A stretch of DNA of 6,352 nucleotides from Nitrospinaceae bacterium (GTDB lineage Bacteria; Nitrospinota; Nitrospinia; Nitrospinales; VA-1): assembly GCA_016763735.1 (NCBI GenBank), contig JAESTE010000124.1, positions 1 to 6,352 of the forward strand, given 5' to 3'. The translations under genes were made by a program, and so were the position numbers. Shown here piece by piece: positions 1 to 5,043 of this stretch; the stretch's first letter is position 1, and the number at the start of each line of letters is the position of its first letter. The notes under the pieces were generated by a model. The model saw only the letters and a list, made by a program, of their open reading frames with translations. It did no database searches and was not told where the DNA came from.

Positions 1-1
1 A

Positions 2-163
2 GAAACAGTATTCGCGATGGCCTGTGATATCGCATTTTCCAACGGTGACGTAAGTGATAAAGAAGAGGCATTCCTGACACAAATGTACCAGACGTATGCA
101 CCGTTCCCGGAAGATCGGGCGGTCGCGATTATGTCGACATTTTCAAGTCTCTACCAACCATAG
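2..163 (+). CDS. TerB-like (tellurite resistance/stress) protein, C-terminal end, 5' truncated
   Basis: An open frame enters from the left edge and ends at TAG 161-163, giving the last 53 residues of a protein. The segment ETVFAMACDIAFSNGDVSDKEE and onward has the pattern of a TerB-like helical domain: a hydrophobic helix (VFAMACDIAF), an acidic turn (NGDVSDKEEAFL) and a second helix (LTQMYQTYAPF). TerB-family proteins are small, acidic, helical proteins linked to tellurite resistance, membrane stress and phage-related Ter systems; many copies are stand-alone proteins of unknown role. The next gene begins 51 bases downstream on the same strand, so the two may be co-transcribed. The N-terminus lies outside the window, so full length and any fused domain are unknown. 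The family call rests on pattern only and is moderate. Confidence 0.55.
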   Translation, partial: ETVFAMACDIAFSNGDVSDKEEAFLTQMYQTYAPFPEDRAVAIMSTFSSLYQP

Positions 164-168
164 GCCAA

Positions 169-181
169 GGTACTTAGTACC
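169..181. repeat. Short inverted repeat between the TerB-like gene and the 152-residue gene
   Basis: GGTACT (169-174) and AGTACC (176-181) are perfect six-base arms around one central T. It lies six bases after the upstream stop codon and 33 bases before the next start. It could be an operator or part of a 3' hairpin; no T-run follows, so it is not a typical intrinsic terminator. Confidence 0.4.
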
Positions 182-184
182 CTG

Positions 185-204
185 TTTCAATCAACTTGAA
201 AGGA
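185..204 (+). promoter_or_regulatory. Hairpin overlapping the ribosome binding site of the 152-residue gene
   Basis: TTTCAA (185-190) and TTGAAA (196-201) form a perfect six-base inverted repeat with a five-base loop. The 3' arm runs into the ribosome binding site AAGGA (200-204), which lies 10 bases before the ATG at 215. In RNA the hairpin would partly cover the Shine-Dalgarno bases, so it could dampen translation. The stem is AT-rich and weak, so a regulatory role is inference. Confidence 0.35.
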
Positions 205-214
205 ACCCAAATAC

Positions 215-673
215 ATGGAAGAACGCCTCATCTACGAAAGTGCCGCTGACGGTTTTGTTGTGACTACGCACACGTTCACTCGCCATGGCGCGGTGATATT
301 TGAACCATCAAGTGCCTGTCATGCAAAGATGTATAAGTCGTGGCTCTTTGGCTCCCCTAGTCTCATGGTAACTGGGCCTCAGTGTTACTGCGACCCAACT
401 GACCTAAGAGCGACCAGGACAATTTCAAGCTGCGGCCAAGGGTTCGCAAGATATGCAAGTAATTCTACAAAATTGGATATCATAAAGGGTGGTAATGACA
501 GTGCCGGTGTCGAGTTCAAAATTCTAGACCTTGAGCAAACAAGATCAGTGATACTCGCTCTGGCTCGTGATCTGAACGACGCCTTTAAGAAAGCTGATGA
601 CTATTGGCTATCAATTGTCGCGGAACAGCAAGCCCAACGCGACCAGAAAGCCCGCTCGCTCAAAAAGCTATAA
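215..673 (+). CDS. Hypothetical protein, 152 residues, unrecognised family
   Basis: I do not recognise this protein. The ATG at 215 is supported by AAGGA at 200-204. The first two thirds look beta-rich, with alternating hydrophobic stretches such as GFVVTTHTFTRHGAVIFE (13-30), and contain four cysteines (C35, C57, C59, C73), including a C-Y-C pair. The last third is helical and charged: a helix around LEQTRSVILALARDLNDAFKKAD (106-128), then a basic, glutamine-rich tail ending in KARSLKKL, which could be a short coiled coil or nucleic-acid-facing tail. No signal peptide or membrane segment is visible, so it is probably cytosolic. It lies between a TerB-like gene and a VirD4-like ATPase on the same strand, with small gaps (51 and 93 bases), suggesting a shared transcript. 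It may be an accessory subunit of that cassette, but no function can be assigned. Confidence 0.7.
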   Translation: MEERLIYESAADGFVVTTHTFTRHGAVIFEPSSACHAKMYKSWLFGSPSLMVTGPQCYCDPTDLRATRTISSCGQGFARYASNSTKLDIIKGGNDSAGVEFKILDLEQTRSVILALARDLNDAFKKADDYWLSIVAEQQAQRDQKARSLKKL

Positions 674-766
674 CTCCAGCAGATTTCGGCGAACATCACA
701 CCTGTGCGCACCACACGCACACCATGTACTCTTCTTGTCCACAGTGTTTCGCGAGACACTGCTGCG

Positions 767-1951
767 ATGGATCAGCTTCCGCCAAAGACAACTACTATTG
801 GAATAACGGATGGCCGTCGCCCTCACAATCAGTTCGCAATACGTCAGCCTGACCGCCTGCTCCACATGTATATTGTCGGACAAACCGGCACCGGAAAATC
901 ATCGCTTCTGCTCAACCTAATACGGCAGGATATCCAGAATGGAGTAGGATGTTGCTTGGTTGATCCACACGGAGACCTCGCGCAGCAGGTCATCTCCTAC
1001 GCACCAAAGGATCATATCTATTGGGATGTTGCTGATCCGGATTGCCCCTACGGATACAATCCGCTGACCTATGTCACAGCAGAATACCGCCCCCTGATCG
1101 CCTCAGGCTTCATCGAAATACTCAAAAAACAGTGGGCAGACGCATGGGGCGCGCGCATGGAGCATTTACTGAGGTTTGCTCTCTTGGCACTGCTTGAGCG
1201 TCCAGGTTCCACAATACAAGACATCATACCTTTGTTTCTCAACAAAGACTTTCGGCGGACTGTCATTAAGGAGCTGGAGGATGAACAGGTACGGGACTTC
1301 TGGACACAGGAATTTCCCGCGATGAACTACAAAAATGCTGCTGACGGTGTCGCGCCGATTGCAAACAAGCTTGGAGCCTTCCTAGCGCACCCGATCATAC
1401 GCCGGGCACTGTGCACCCCAGAGCAACCACTGAGGATGCGCACCATCATCGACGAGGGTCGCGTACTGATTGTCAATCTCGCCAAAGGTAAACTCGGAGC
1501 CGATGCAGCAAACATTGTAGGTGGTCTCATCGTGAGTAGCCTCGCGAATGCGGCGTACAGTCGGCAGAACCAAGCGCCTGAAGATCGTCGCCCTTTCTTT
1601 CTCTACATTGACGAATTCCATTCGTTCACAACCGCAGCATTTGCCGACATGCTCTCAGAGCTCCGCAAGTATGGCCTGGGTTTAGTGGCCGCAAATCAGC
1701 ACACTTCTCAGATTGATCAAAAAGTATTTGAAGCCATTCTCGGCAATGTGGGTACGCTCATATCATTTCGTGTAGGTGCAACCGACGCGCCAATACTCGC
1801 CAAGCAATTCGGGGACACGGTGCCGAGTGCGCGAGATCTCGTTGGCTTGGCAAACTATTCCGTGTACATCAAATTGATGATTGACGGCGTACAGAGCAGA
1901 CCATTCTCAGCAAGAACACTTGCCCCTGATGCACCAAATATCACAAAATGA
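767..1951 (+). CDS. Soluble VirD4/TraG-like type IV secretion P-loop ATPase (DNA-pumping ATPase family)
   Basis: A 394-residue P-loop ATPase of the VirD4/TraG/HerA-FtsK superfamily, whose members move DNA or protein through conjugation channels or along duplex DNA. The Walker A is GQTGTGKS (38-45). LVDPHGD (64-70) is typical of coupling-protein-like ATPases. The Walker B is FFLYIDEF (277-284, D282 and E283). AANQHTSQI (308-316) is the usual motif with a conserved glutamine. The frame is open from a GTG at 704, but I prefer the ATG at 767: residues after it (IGITDGRR, then FAIRQPDRLLHMYIVG) match how these proteins begin, and nothing resembling a ribosome binding site precedes 704. The site before 767 is also weak (GAGAC). 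Only about 35 residues precede the P-loop, so it lacks the N-terminal membrane anchor of true VirD4 and the HAS barrel of HerA. No relaxase or mating-pore genes are nearby, so a role outside conjugation, such as in defence or stress, is possible. Confidence 0.85.
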   Translation: MDQLPPKTTTIGITDGRRPHNQFAIRQPDRLLHMYIVGQTGTGKSSLLLNLIRQDIQNGVGCCLVDPHGDLAQQVISYAPKDHIYWDVADPDCPYGYNPLTYVTAEYRPLIASGFIEILKKQWADAWGARMEHLLRFALLALLERPGSTIQDIIPLFLNKDFRRTVIKELEDEQVRDFWTQEFPAMNYKNAADGVAPIANKLGAFLAHPIIRRALCTPEQPLRMRTIIDEGRVLIVNLAKGKLGADAANIVGGLIVSSLANAAYSRQNQAPEDRRPFFLYIDEFHSFTTAAFADMLSELRKYGLGLVAANQHTSQIDQKVFEAILGNVGTLISFRVGATDAPILAKQFGDTVPSARDLVGLANYSVYIKLMIDGVQSRPFSARTLAPDAPNITK

Positions 1952-2021
1952 AACCTTCATCTCGCCAATTAGATGTATCTCTGCTAGCGTCATTGTCCCT
2001 CGGGGATTGTCGTAACCCTGG

Positions 2022-2033
2022 GCATCGCGATGC
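2022..2033. promoter_or_regulatory. 12-bp perfect palindrome upstream of the AlpA-like gene (possible operator)
   Basis: GCATCGCGATGC is a perfect self-complementary 12-mer ending 23 bases before the ATG at 2057. A direct repeat of ATTGTC (1992-1997 and 2006-2011) lies just upstream. A dimeric repressor could bind here, including the AlpA-like protein itself, but no clear -35/-10 pair was found around it. Confidence 0.4.
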
Positions 2034-2043
2034 TCTCTAATCT

Positions 2044-2050
2044 AGGAGAG
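2044..2050 (+). promoter_or_regulatory. Ribosome binding site setting the AlpA start
   Basis: AGGAGAG lies six bases before the ATG at 2057. The frame is open from an ATG at 2030, but this strong site fits only 2057, and the protein from 2057 begins as AlpA proteins do (MRILSK). Confidence 0.75.
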
Positions 2051-2056
2051 ATCGTG

Positions 2057-2242
2057 ATGAGGATACTTTCAAAGCGCCAGCTCAAGGAGTTGGTTCTCTA
2101 CTCGCCGCAACATATTGCACGACTGGAAAAGGCGGGTTTGTTCCCCAAGCGGGTACAGCTTGGTCTCAACAGAGTGGGATGGGTTGAAGACGAAATATTG
2201 GACTGGCTTCAACAAAGGCTGGATTGCCGAGAAACACTTTAA
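2057..2242 (+). CDS. AlpA-family helix-turn-helix transcriptional regulator
   Basis: A 61-residue DNA-binding protein of the AlpA (prophage CP4-57 regulator, MerR-like/excisionase-like) family. The conserved layout is complete: MRILSKRQLKELV as the first helix, SPQHIARLEKAG (16-27) as the helix-turn-helix recognition part, FPKRVQLG (29-36) and NRVGWVEDEILDWLQQRL (38-55) as the wing and C-terminal helix. AlpA proteins activate or repress genes of integrated elements, in the founding case the excision integrase of a cryptic prophage. Here it follows the ATPase by 105 bases on the same strand and is followed immediately by a strong terminator, so it is the last gene of the left block. Its presence suggests the block belongs to an integrated element, though no integrase lies in the window. 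The palindrome at 2022-2033 is a candidate binding site. Confidence 0.9.
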   Translation: MRILSKRQLKELVLYSPQHIARLEKAGLFPKRVQLGLNRVGWVEDEILDWLQQRLDCRETL

Positions 2243-2248
2243 TCAACA

Positions 2249-2262
2249 CTCCCTAGAGGGAG
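2249..2262. repeat. Small inverted repeat just after the AlpA stop
   Basis: CTCCCT (2249-2254) and AGGGAG (2257-2262) are perfect arms with two bases between (or a five-base stem with a four-base loop). It directly precedes the intrinsic terminator and may protect or pause the transcript end. Confidence 0.45.
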
Positions 2263-2264
2263 CG

Positions 2265-2300
2265 AAGGTGGCCGAGTAGCAATACCCGGTCACCTTTTTT
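2265..2300 (+). terminator. Rho-independent terminator of the AlpA transcript
   Basis: AAGGTGGCCG (2265-2274) pairs with CGGTCACCTT (2287-2296) over ten bases with one G-U. After an A/C mismatch the stem continues as GTA/TAC, closed by a GCAA (GNRA) tetraloop at 2279-2282. Six T residues (2295-2300) follow. This is a textbook intrinsic terminator closing the plus-strand block. Confidence 0.88.
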
Positions 2301-2345
2301 GATCAGCTTACGACTGAAATAGCCTCATTCCGGACGTTAGCGACG

Positions 2346-2489
2346 GACATGCGCAGTTTGCGCGATTGTCTGACGCCCCTCACTCGGTTGTTCATGCTTT
2401 TGCCGAGTGGGGAGATGTCAGCAAAAAGAAACAGGGGAGCGTCGTGCCGTCGTGTGGGTCAGGTTTTGCGCTAAGCCCTGTCGATTTTT
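2346..2489 (+). other. Intergenic stretch with consecutive hairpins (possible structured RNA or recombination/attachment site)
   Basis: No convincing gene is found between the AlpA terminator and the SIR2 stop, but three nested or adjacent pairings are. (a) GACA 2346-2349 with TGTC 2367-2370 around GCGCA 2351-2355 and TGCGC 2359-2363. (b) CTGAC 2370-2374 with GTCAG 2417-2421 around CCC/GGG and CACTCGG 2381-2387 with CCGAGTG 2403-2409, with a 15-base loop. (c) ACAGGG 2431-2436 and AGCG 2438-2441 with CGCT 2469-2472 and CCCTGT 2476-2481, followed by five Ts (2485-2489). No promoter was identified. It may be a small RNA, the folded end of a mobile element, or chance folding. Confidence 0.3.
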
Positions 2490-2532
2490 ATTCCGCGCTA
2501 GTTGTTATTCCAAACACTGGAACTGCGAATTG

Positions 2533-2566
2533 AAAAAAAGTGAACATCAAAATAGGATAGTTGATG
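2533..2566 (-). terminator. Possible weak terminator of the SIR2 gene
   Basis: On the minus strand CATCAA (2566-2561) and TTGATG (2550-2545) form a six-base inverted repeat that includes the stop codon region, followed after five bases by seven Ts (2539-2533). The stem is AT-rich, the loop is ten bases and the T-run is displaced, so this is tentative. Confidence 0.3.
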
Positions 2567-4307
2567 ATGCGCGTTGCATGACTTCGTAGAACCTGTCCCG
2601 AGCAGTCTCAAATCGTTCCTGGCTTCCCCCAAACATTCCTGATTGCAGCGGAGCATACGTTTCTTGAGTGACTAAAGGGGCACTTACGGACGGGGCTTCT
2701 GCGAAATCTTTATACCAAGAACGCCAACCGAACCGGCCAATATGTGGGTTCATCCAACTTTCGTTTTGAATGAAATGATCCATTTGTAGAAGCGCAAAGA
2801 GAACTTCCCATTTGTCAAAAATGGTTTCCCAGTATTTTTCGTCAGGGACTATTCTCTCAAAGATCGGCAACAACGTCGCAAATAGGTGATCGCTGTTTGG
2901 TGTTTTTCGGCGCGCCCCATCACCTTGAAGTTCTTTCGCGAAGTCGCTGTTCGCCCAACCCCATGGATGTGCATGTGCAAGCATCGGTTTAGGTCTATCG
3001 ATTTCGTCTGTGACCTGCAATTCGACCATTGCTTTCAATAAATCGAAATTCTCAGACGCAATTGACGGAACGCCAATTGAATATGCAATCAGTACTGCCG
3101 GATATCGGTCAGGTTCGTAAATGTTCCAATGAGTTGACCTTACAGTGGACGAAGCTAGGCGAATTGCTTCCAGCCAAGGTCGAATGTTACTACCAACGCC
3201 GTGATAGGCACCGTGCACCAGCATCGTACACAAAATTTCAAGAGTAGCTTCAGTCTTGGCGGAAGTTGCTCTCAAAATATCTCCCGTTGGTTGCTTGGTG
3301 TCTTCCCAAATGGACGGCAACGCATCTCTCACTTTCTTTGCCTGACCCACTATTGTATCGTGTAATCGTATCGCATTACGATCTGGCTCAGAGAGATAGC
3401 TTTTTATCTCAGCTTCAGCAGCAGAGACAGTTAATGCTGATGGTCGGCGCATTGCATTAAGCGCATCGACTTTTGATTCCAAGTCTGTGAAAAAACCGTT
3501 TGCGTCTGGGCCCAATACCGTTTCCGCATACCGGCAAGCGATAATCTCTTTTGCTTCATCCTGTGGATCGCTCATCGCCGACCAAACCGTCGAGTATCGA
3601 CGGTTCGGAGCACGACGAAAAGCGTCACACAATGCAGCATCGCTTTGGCCAGACCAGCCGCAGACAATCATTCCGTATTCGTCAATAACTTTATCCAATA
3701 GCGTATCCCATTCACGTTCATACTTAATTAGATCCTGCTCAGAGTTTCGAATGCGTGTATCTTGATAATCACCGTGTATTTTGATGATCACGCACTGAGC
3801 TTGTCCAAGCGGCTCCATGCCTTTGATGTCATCAATGCTTTTGACAACGCTAGGGTGTATTCCCTCTGCGCTTAGTGCATCCTCCAAAAGTCGGTCGAAG
3901 TTTGTGGTTAGGATAACGCGAACAAAGCCTTTAGCGACAAGCCGTGCAATTGCCTGGTGTGCTTCCGTTGGAGACCTCTCCCCTCTATGCCTTGCTTCAT
4001 CGCTTGCAGGTTCGAAAAAACGGGAAAGAAGTCTTCGTTGTTCAGCCCGTGTTGGCGCGAGTGTTTCGACTATATCTGAGTAGCTCGGTTCTTTTCCAAA
4101 TTTCTTGATGTACCAATCCGAAATATCATCCGGGGCCGCGCCCTCCTGAGCGACTGCCAATTCACCTGCTAATTCTAATGTCACTTCCCAGCCTGTCGGG
4201 ATTTTCGCAGCCCTCGACACCCCCGACCCGATTAAGACCGCGTAGGCACCGGGACGCCGCACGATGGCATGGGCAAGCGCAATGTTAGGTTCGACGTCAA
4301 TTCTCAA
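2547..4307 (-). CDS. SIR2-domain protein, probable NAD-consuming anti-phage defence protein
   Basis: A 586-residue protein with an N-terminal SIR2-like Rossmann domain (about 10-285). Visible motifs are the NAD-binding loop GSGVSRAA (27-34), TTNFDRLLE (134-142), the KIHGD segment with the presumed catalytic histidine H178 (176-180), and CGWSGQSD (216-223). Bacterial SIR2 proteins of this divergent type act in systems such as Thoeris, DSR and SIR2-argonaute, where they degrade NAD+ during infection; that activity is inferred here. Residues about 290-586 match no domain I recognise. They look helical and tryptophan-rich (HPWGWANSDF, RFGWRSWYKDF) and may sense the trigger or oligomerise. No signal peptide or clear membrane segment is seen. 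The start is TTG at 4307, chosen because GAGG (4318-4315) lies seven bases upstream and no in-frame ATG is suitably placed. The gene is monocistronic and convergent with the ATPase/AlpA block, so it may be a single-gene system. Confidence 0.85.
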   Translation of the reverse strand: MRIDVEPNIALAHAIVRRPGAYAVLIGSGVSRAAKIPTGWEVTLELAGELAVAQEGAAPDDISDWYIKKFGKEPSYSDIVETLAPTRAEQRRLLSRFFEPASDEARHRGERSPTEAHQAIARLVAKGFVRVILTTNFDRLLEDALSAEGIHPSVVKSIDDIKGMEPLGQAQCVIIKIHGDYQDTRIRNSEQDLIKYEREWDTLLDKVIDEYGMIVCGWSGQSDAALCDAFRRAPNRRYSTVWSAMSDPQDEAKEIIACRYAETVLGPDANGFFTDLESKVDALNAMRRPSALTVSAAEAEIKSYLSEPDRNAIRLHDTIVGQAKKVRDALPSIWEDTKQPTGDILRATSAKTEATLEILCTMLVHGAYHGVGSNIRPWLEAIRLASSTVRSTHWNIYEPDRYPAVLIAYSIGVPSIASENFDLLKAMVELQVTDEIDRPKPMLAHAHPWGWANSDFAKELQGDGARRKTPNSDHLFATLLPIFERIVPDEKYWETIFDKWEVLFALLQMDHFIQNESWMNPHIGRFGWRSWYKDFAEAPSVSAPLVTQETYAPLQSGMFGGSQERFETARDRFYEVMQRASSTILF

Positions 4308-4312
4308 TTTTC

Positions 4313-4376
4313 GACCTCATTCTTCGTTTTGGAGGTCTCAAGGCCCTCGTAGCGCTATGAGCATTTGACCTCATTC
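4313..4376 (-). repeat. Two copies of GAATGAGGTC upstream of the SIR2 gene
   Basis: The ten-base word GACCTCATTC on the plus strand (GAATGAGGTC on the minus) occurs at 4313-4322 and 4367-4376, 54 bases apart. GGAGGTC in the opposite direction lies between them (about 4331-4337). The proximal copy includes the ribosome binding site. The arrangement could be paired operator sites controlling SIR2. Confidence 0.4.
4315..4318 (-). promoter_or_regulatory. Ribosome binding site for a TTG start of the SIR2 gene
   Basis: GAGG on the minus strand, seven bases before TTG 4307-4305. The same bases overlap an out-of-frame ATG (4320-4318) that would encode only seven residues before TGA at 4299-4297, overlapping the SIR2 start. 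The weak start codon may keep expression low. Confidence 0.55.
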
Positions 4377-4788
4377 AGTACTTGCAGCCCATATGATCGG
4401 TCTATCCACAATTTACTAGAGTTCCAGGAGTGAGAGCCAAAACAAAAGGGTTGCTTGATTCTTGTGGACACTTTCCACCGAAAGCGCACCTAAGGTGCAC
4501 GTCGAATCCGGGGAAAAATACGTACAACATTACAAAGGCTTGCATCTATGTTTGGCGGGACGTGACCCTAATTCTTTATGTCTGCTTCTGCGCGCTGAGC
4601 CGACATCAGCCTAATAGTCTTTTGTTTCACTACTCCATCTACATAAACGAACGCACCACGTCATCGGACTAGAAACACAAATATGCAAGTGCTTGTTATT
4701 AGCTGGAATGCCCACAGAGGCCCATTCCGTAGGTAAACGTCTACCGGATGGTCATGAAGCGTTATATCGCTATTTGTCGTCACTATGA
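4321..4788. other. Gene-poor intergenic region, about 470 bases
   Basis: No convincing coding sequence was found here. An 80-codon plus-strand frame from a GTG at 4430 has atypical composition and no properly spaced ribosome binding site. The region must carry the SIR2 promoter on the minus strand, but I could not identify convincing -35/-10 boxes. Small inverted repeats include GTGGA/TCCAC (4464-4468 and 4474-4478) and GCACC/GGTGC (4486-4490 and 4494-4498). TCCACAA (4405-4411) and TTGTGGA (4462-4468) are seven-base inverted arms. No tRNA, integrase site or insertion sequence end was recognised. It may be a junction between two inserted modules. Confidence 0.5.
4705..4745. repeat. Two adjacent inverted repeats downstream of the polymerase operon
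   Basis: GGAATG (4705-4710) pairs with CATTCC (4723-4728). Immediately after, GGTAAACGTCTACC (4732-4745) is a 14-base palindrome with one imperfect position per arm. They lie 40-80 bases beyond the last stop of the minus-strand operon. No T-run follows on the minus strand, so they are not a standard terminator; they may be 3'-end structures or protein-binding sites. Confidence 0.35.
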
Positions 4789-5043
4789 TTACGGCATGCC
4801 GCCAACAAAACCGCTGGTGTCTTCATTTCGGATGACCTCCAGACGAACGCCTACATGACGGCAACCAGGCTTCGGGCATGATAAATTGACCGCGACTTCT
4901 TCTAAGTACACATCGCGATGATCAACTTTCAACAACAATGCTGTTGGGCTTTGCAGCCATGTGTGCAAGCAACGGATGCAGGTGGCTTCTATCAGCACTT
5001 CATCATCAAGATCGCGCAATTGTGTGTCTTCACGCCAGCTCAC
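4789..5043 (-). CDS. Small zinc-ribbon-like protein translationally coupled to the Y-family polymerase
   Basis: An 84-residue protein starting at GTG 5043-5041, with GGAGG (5055-5051) seven bases upstream. The start overlaps the polymerase stop in the four bases GTGA, the usual sign of coupled translation. The same frame is open further upstream inside the polymerase gene, but that part is a shadow. Two cysteine pairs, CIRC (C22, C25) and CPKPGC (C56, C61), could bind one zinc ion as a ribbon, with two beta-hairpin-like segments between and after (TALLLKVDHRDVYLEEVAVNL, VGVRLEVIRN). No membrane or signal segment is present. The operon position under a LexA box suggests a DNA-damage-induced role with the polymerase, perhaps protein or DNA binding. 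I do not recognise the family and the function is unknown. Confidence 0.78.
   Translation of the reverse strand: MSWREDTQLRDLDDEVLIEATCIRCLHTWLQSPTALLLKVDHRDVYLEEVAVNLSCPKPGCRHVGVRLEVIRNEDTSGFVGGMP

Noticed and set aside
704..766. Extended N-terminus of the ATPase from a GTG at 704
   Set aside because: No ribosome binding site precedes it and the added residues do not resemble family N-termini; the ATG at 767 fits better.
604..852. A plus-strand frame containing a Cys-rich segment (CPQCFARHCC) from an ATG at 724
   Set aside because: It overlaps the well-supported ATPase N-terminus in another frame, has no ribosome binding site, and the rest of its translation looks random.
2323..2330. Third CCTCATTC copy downstream of the SIR2 gene, as if flanking repeats of an inserted cassette
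   Set aside because: Only eight bases match and the surroundings differ; chance is a sufficient explanation.
2407..2589. A 60-codon plus-strand frame across the hairpin region
   Set aside because: Runs through predicted stem-loops and into the SIR2 3' end, with no homology pattern or ribosome binding site.
767..4307. Canonical HerA-SIR2 defence operon
   Set aside because: The two genes are on opposite strands and the ATPase lacks room for the HerA HAS-barrel domain, so the standard system cannot be claimed.
4402..4410. DnaA-box-like word CTATCCACA
   Set aside because: One isolated 8-of-9 match, with no initiator gene, iterons or AT-rich unwinding region to support an origin.
4430..4672. 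An 80-codon plus-strand frame in the gene-poor region
   Set aside because: GTG start with the purine stretch directly touching it, no recognisable domain, and composition unlike the real genes.
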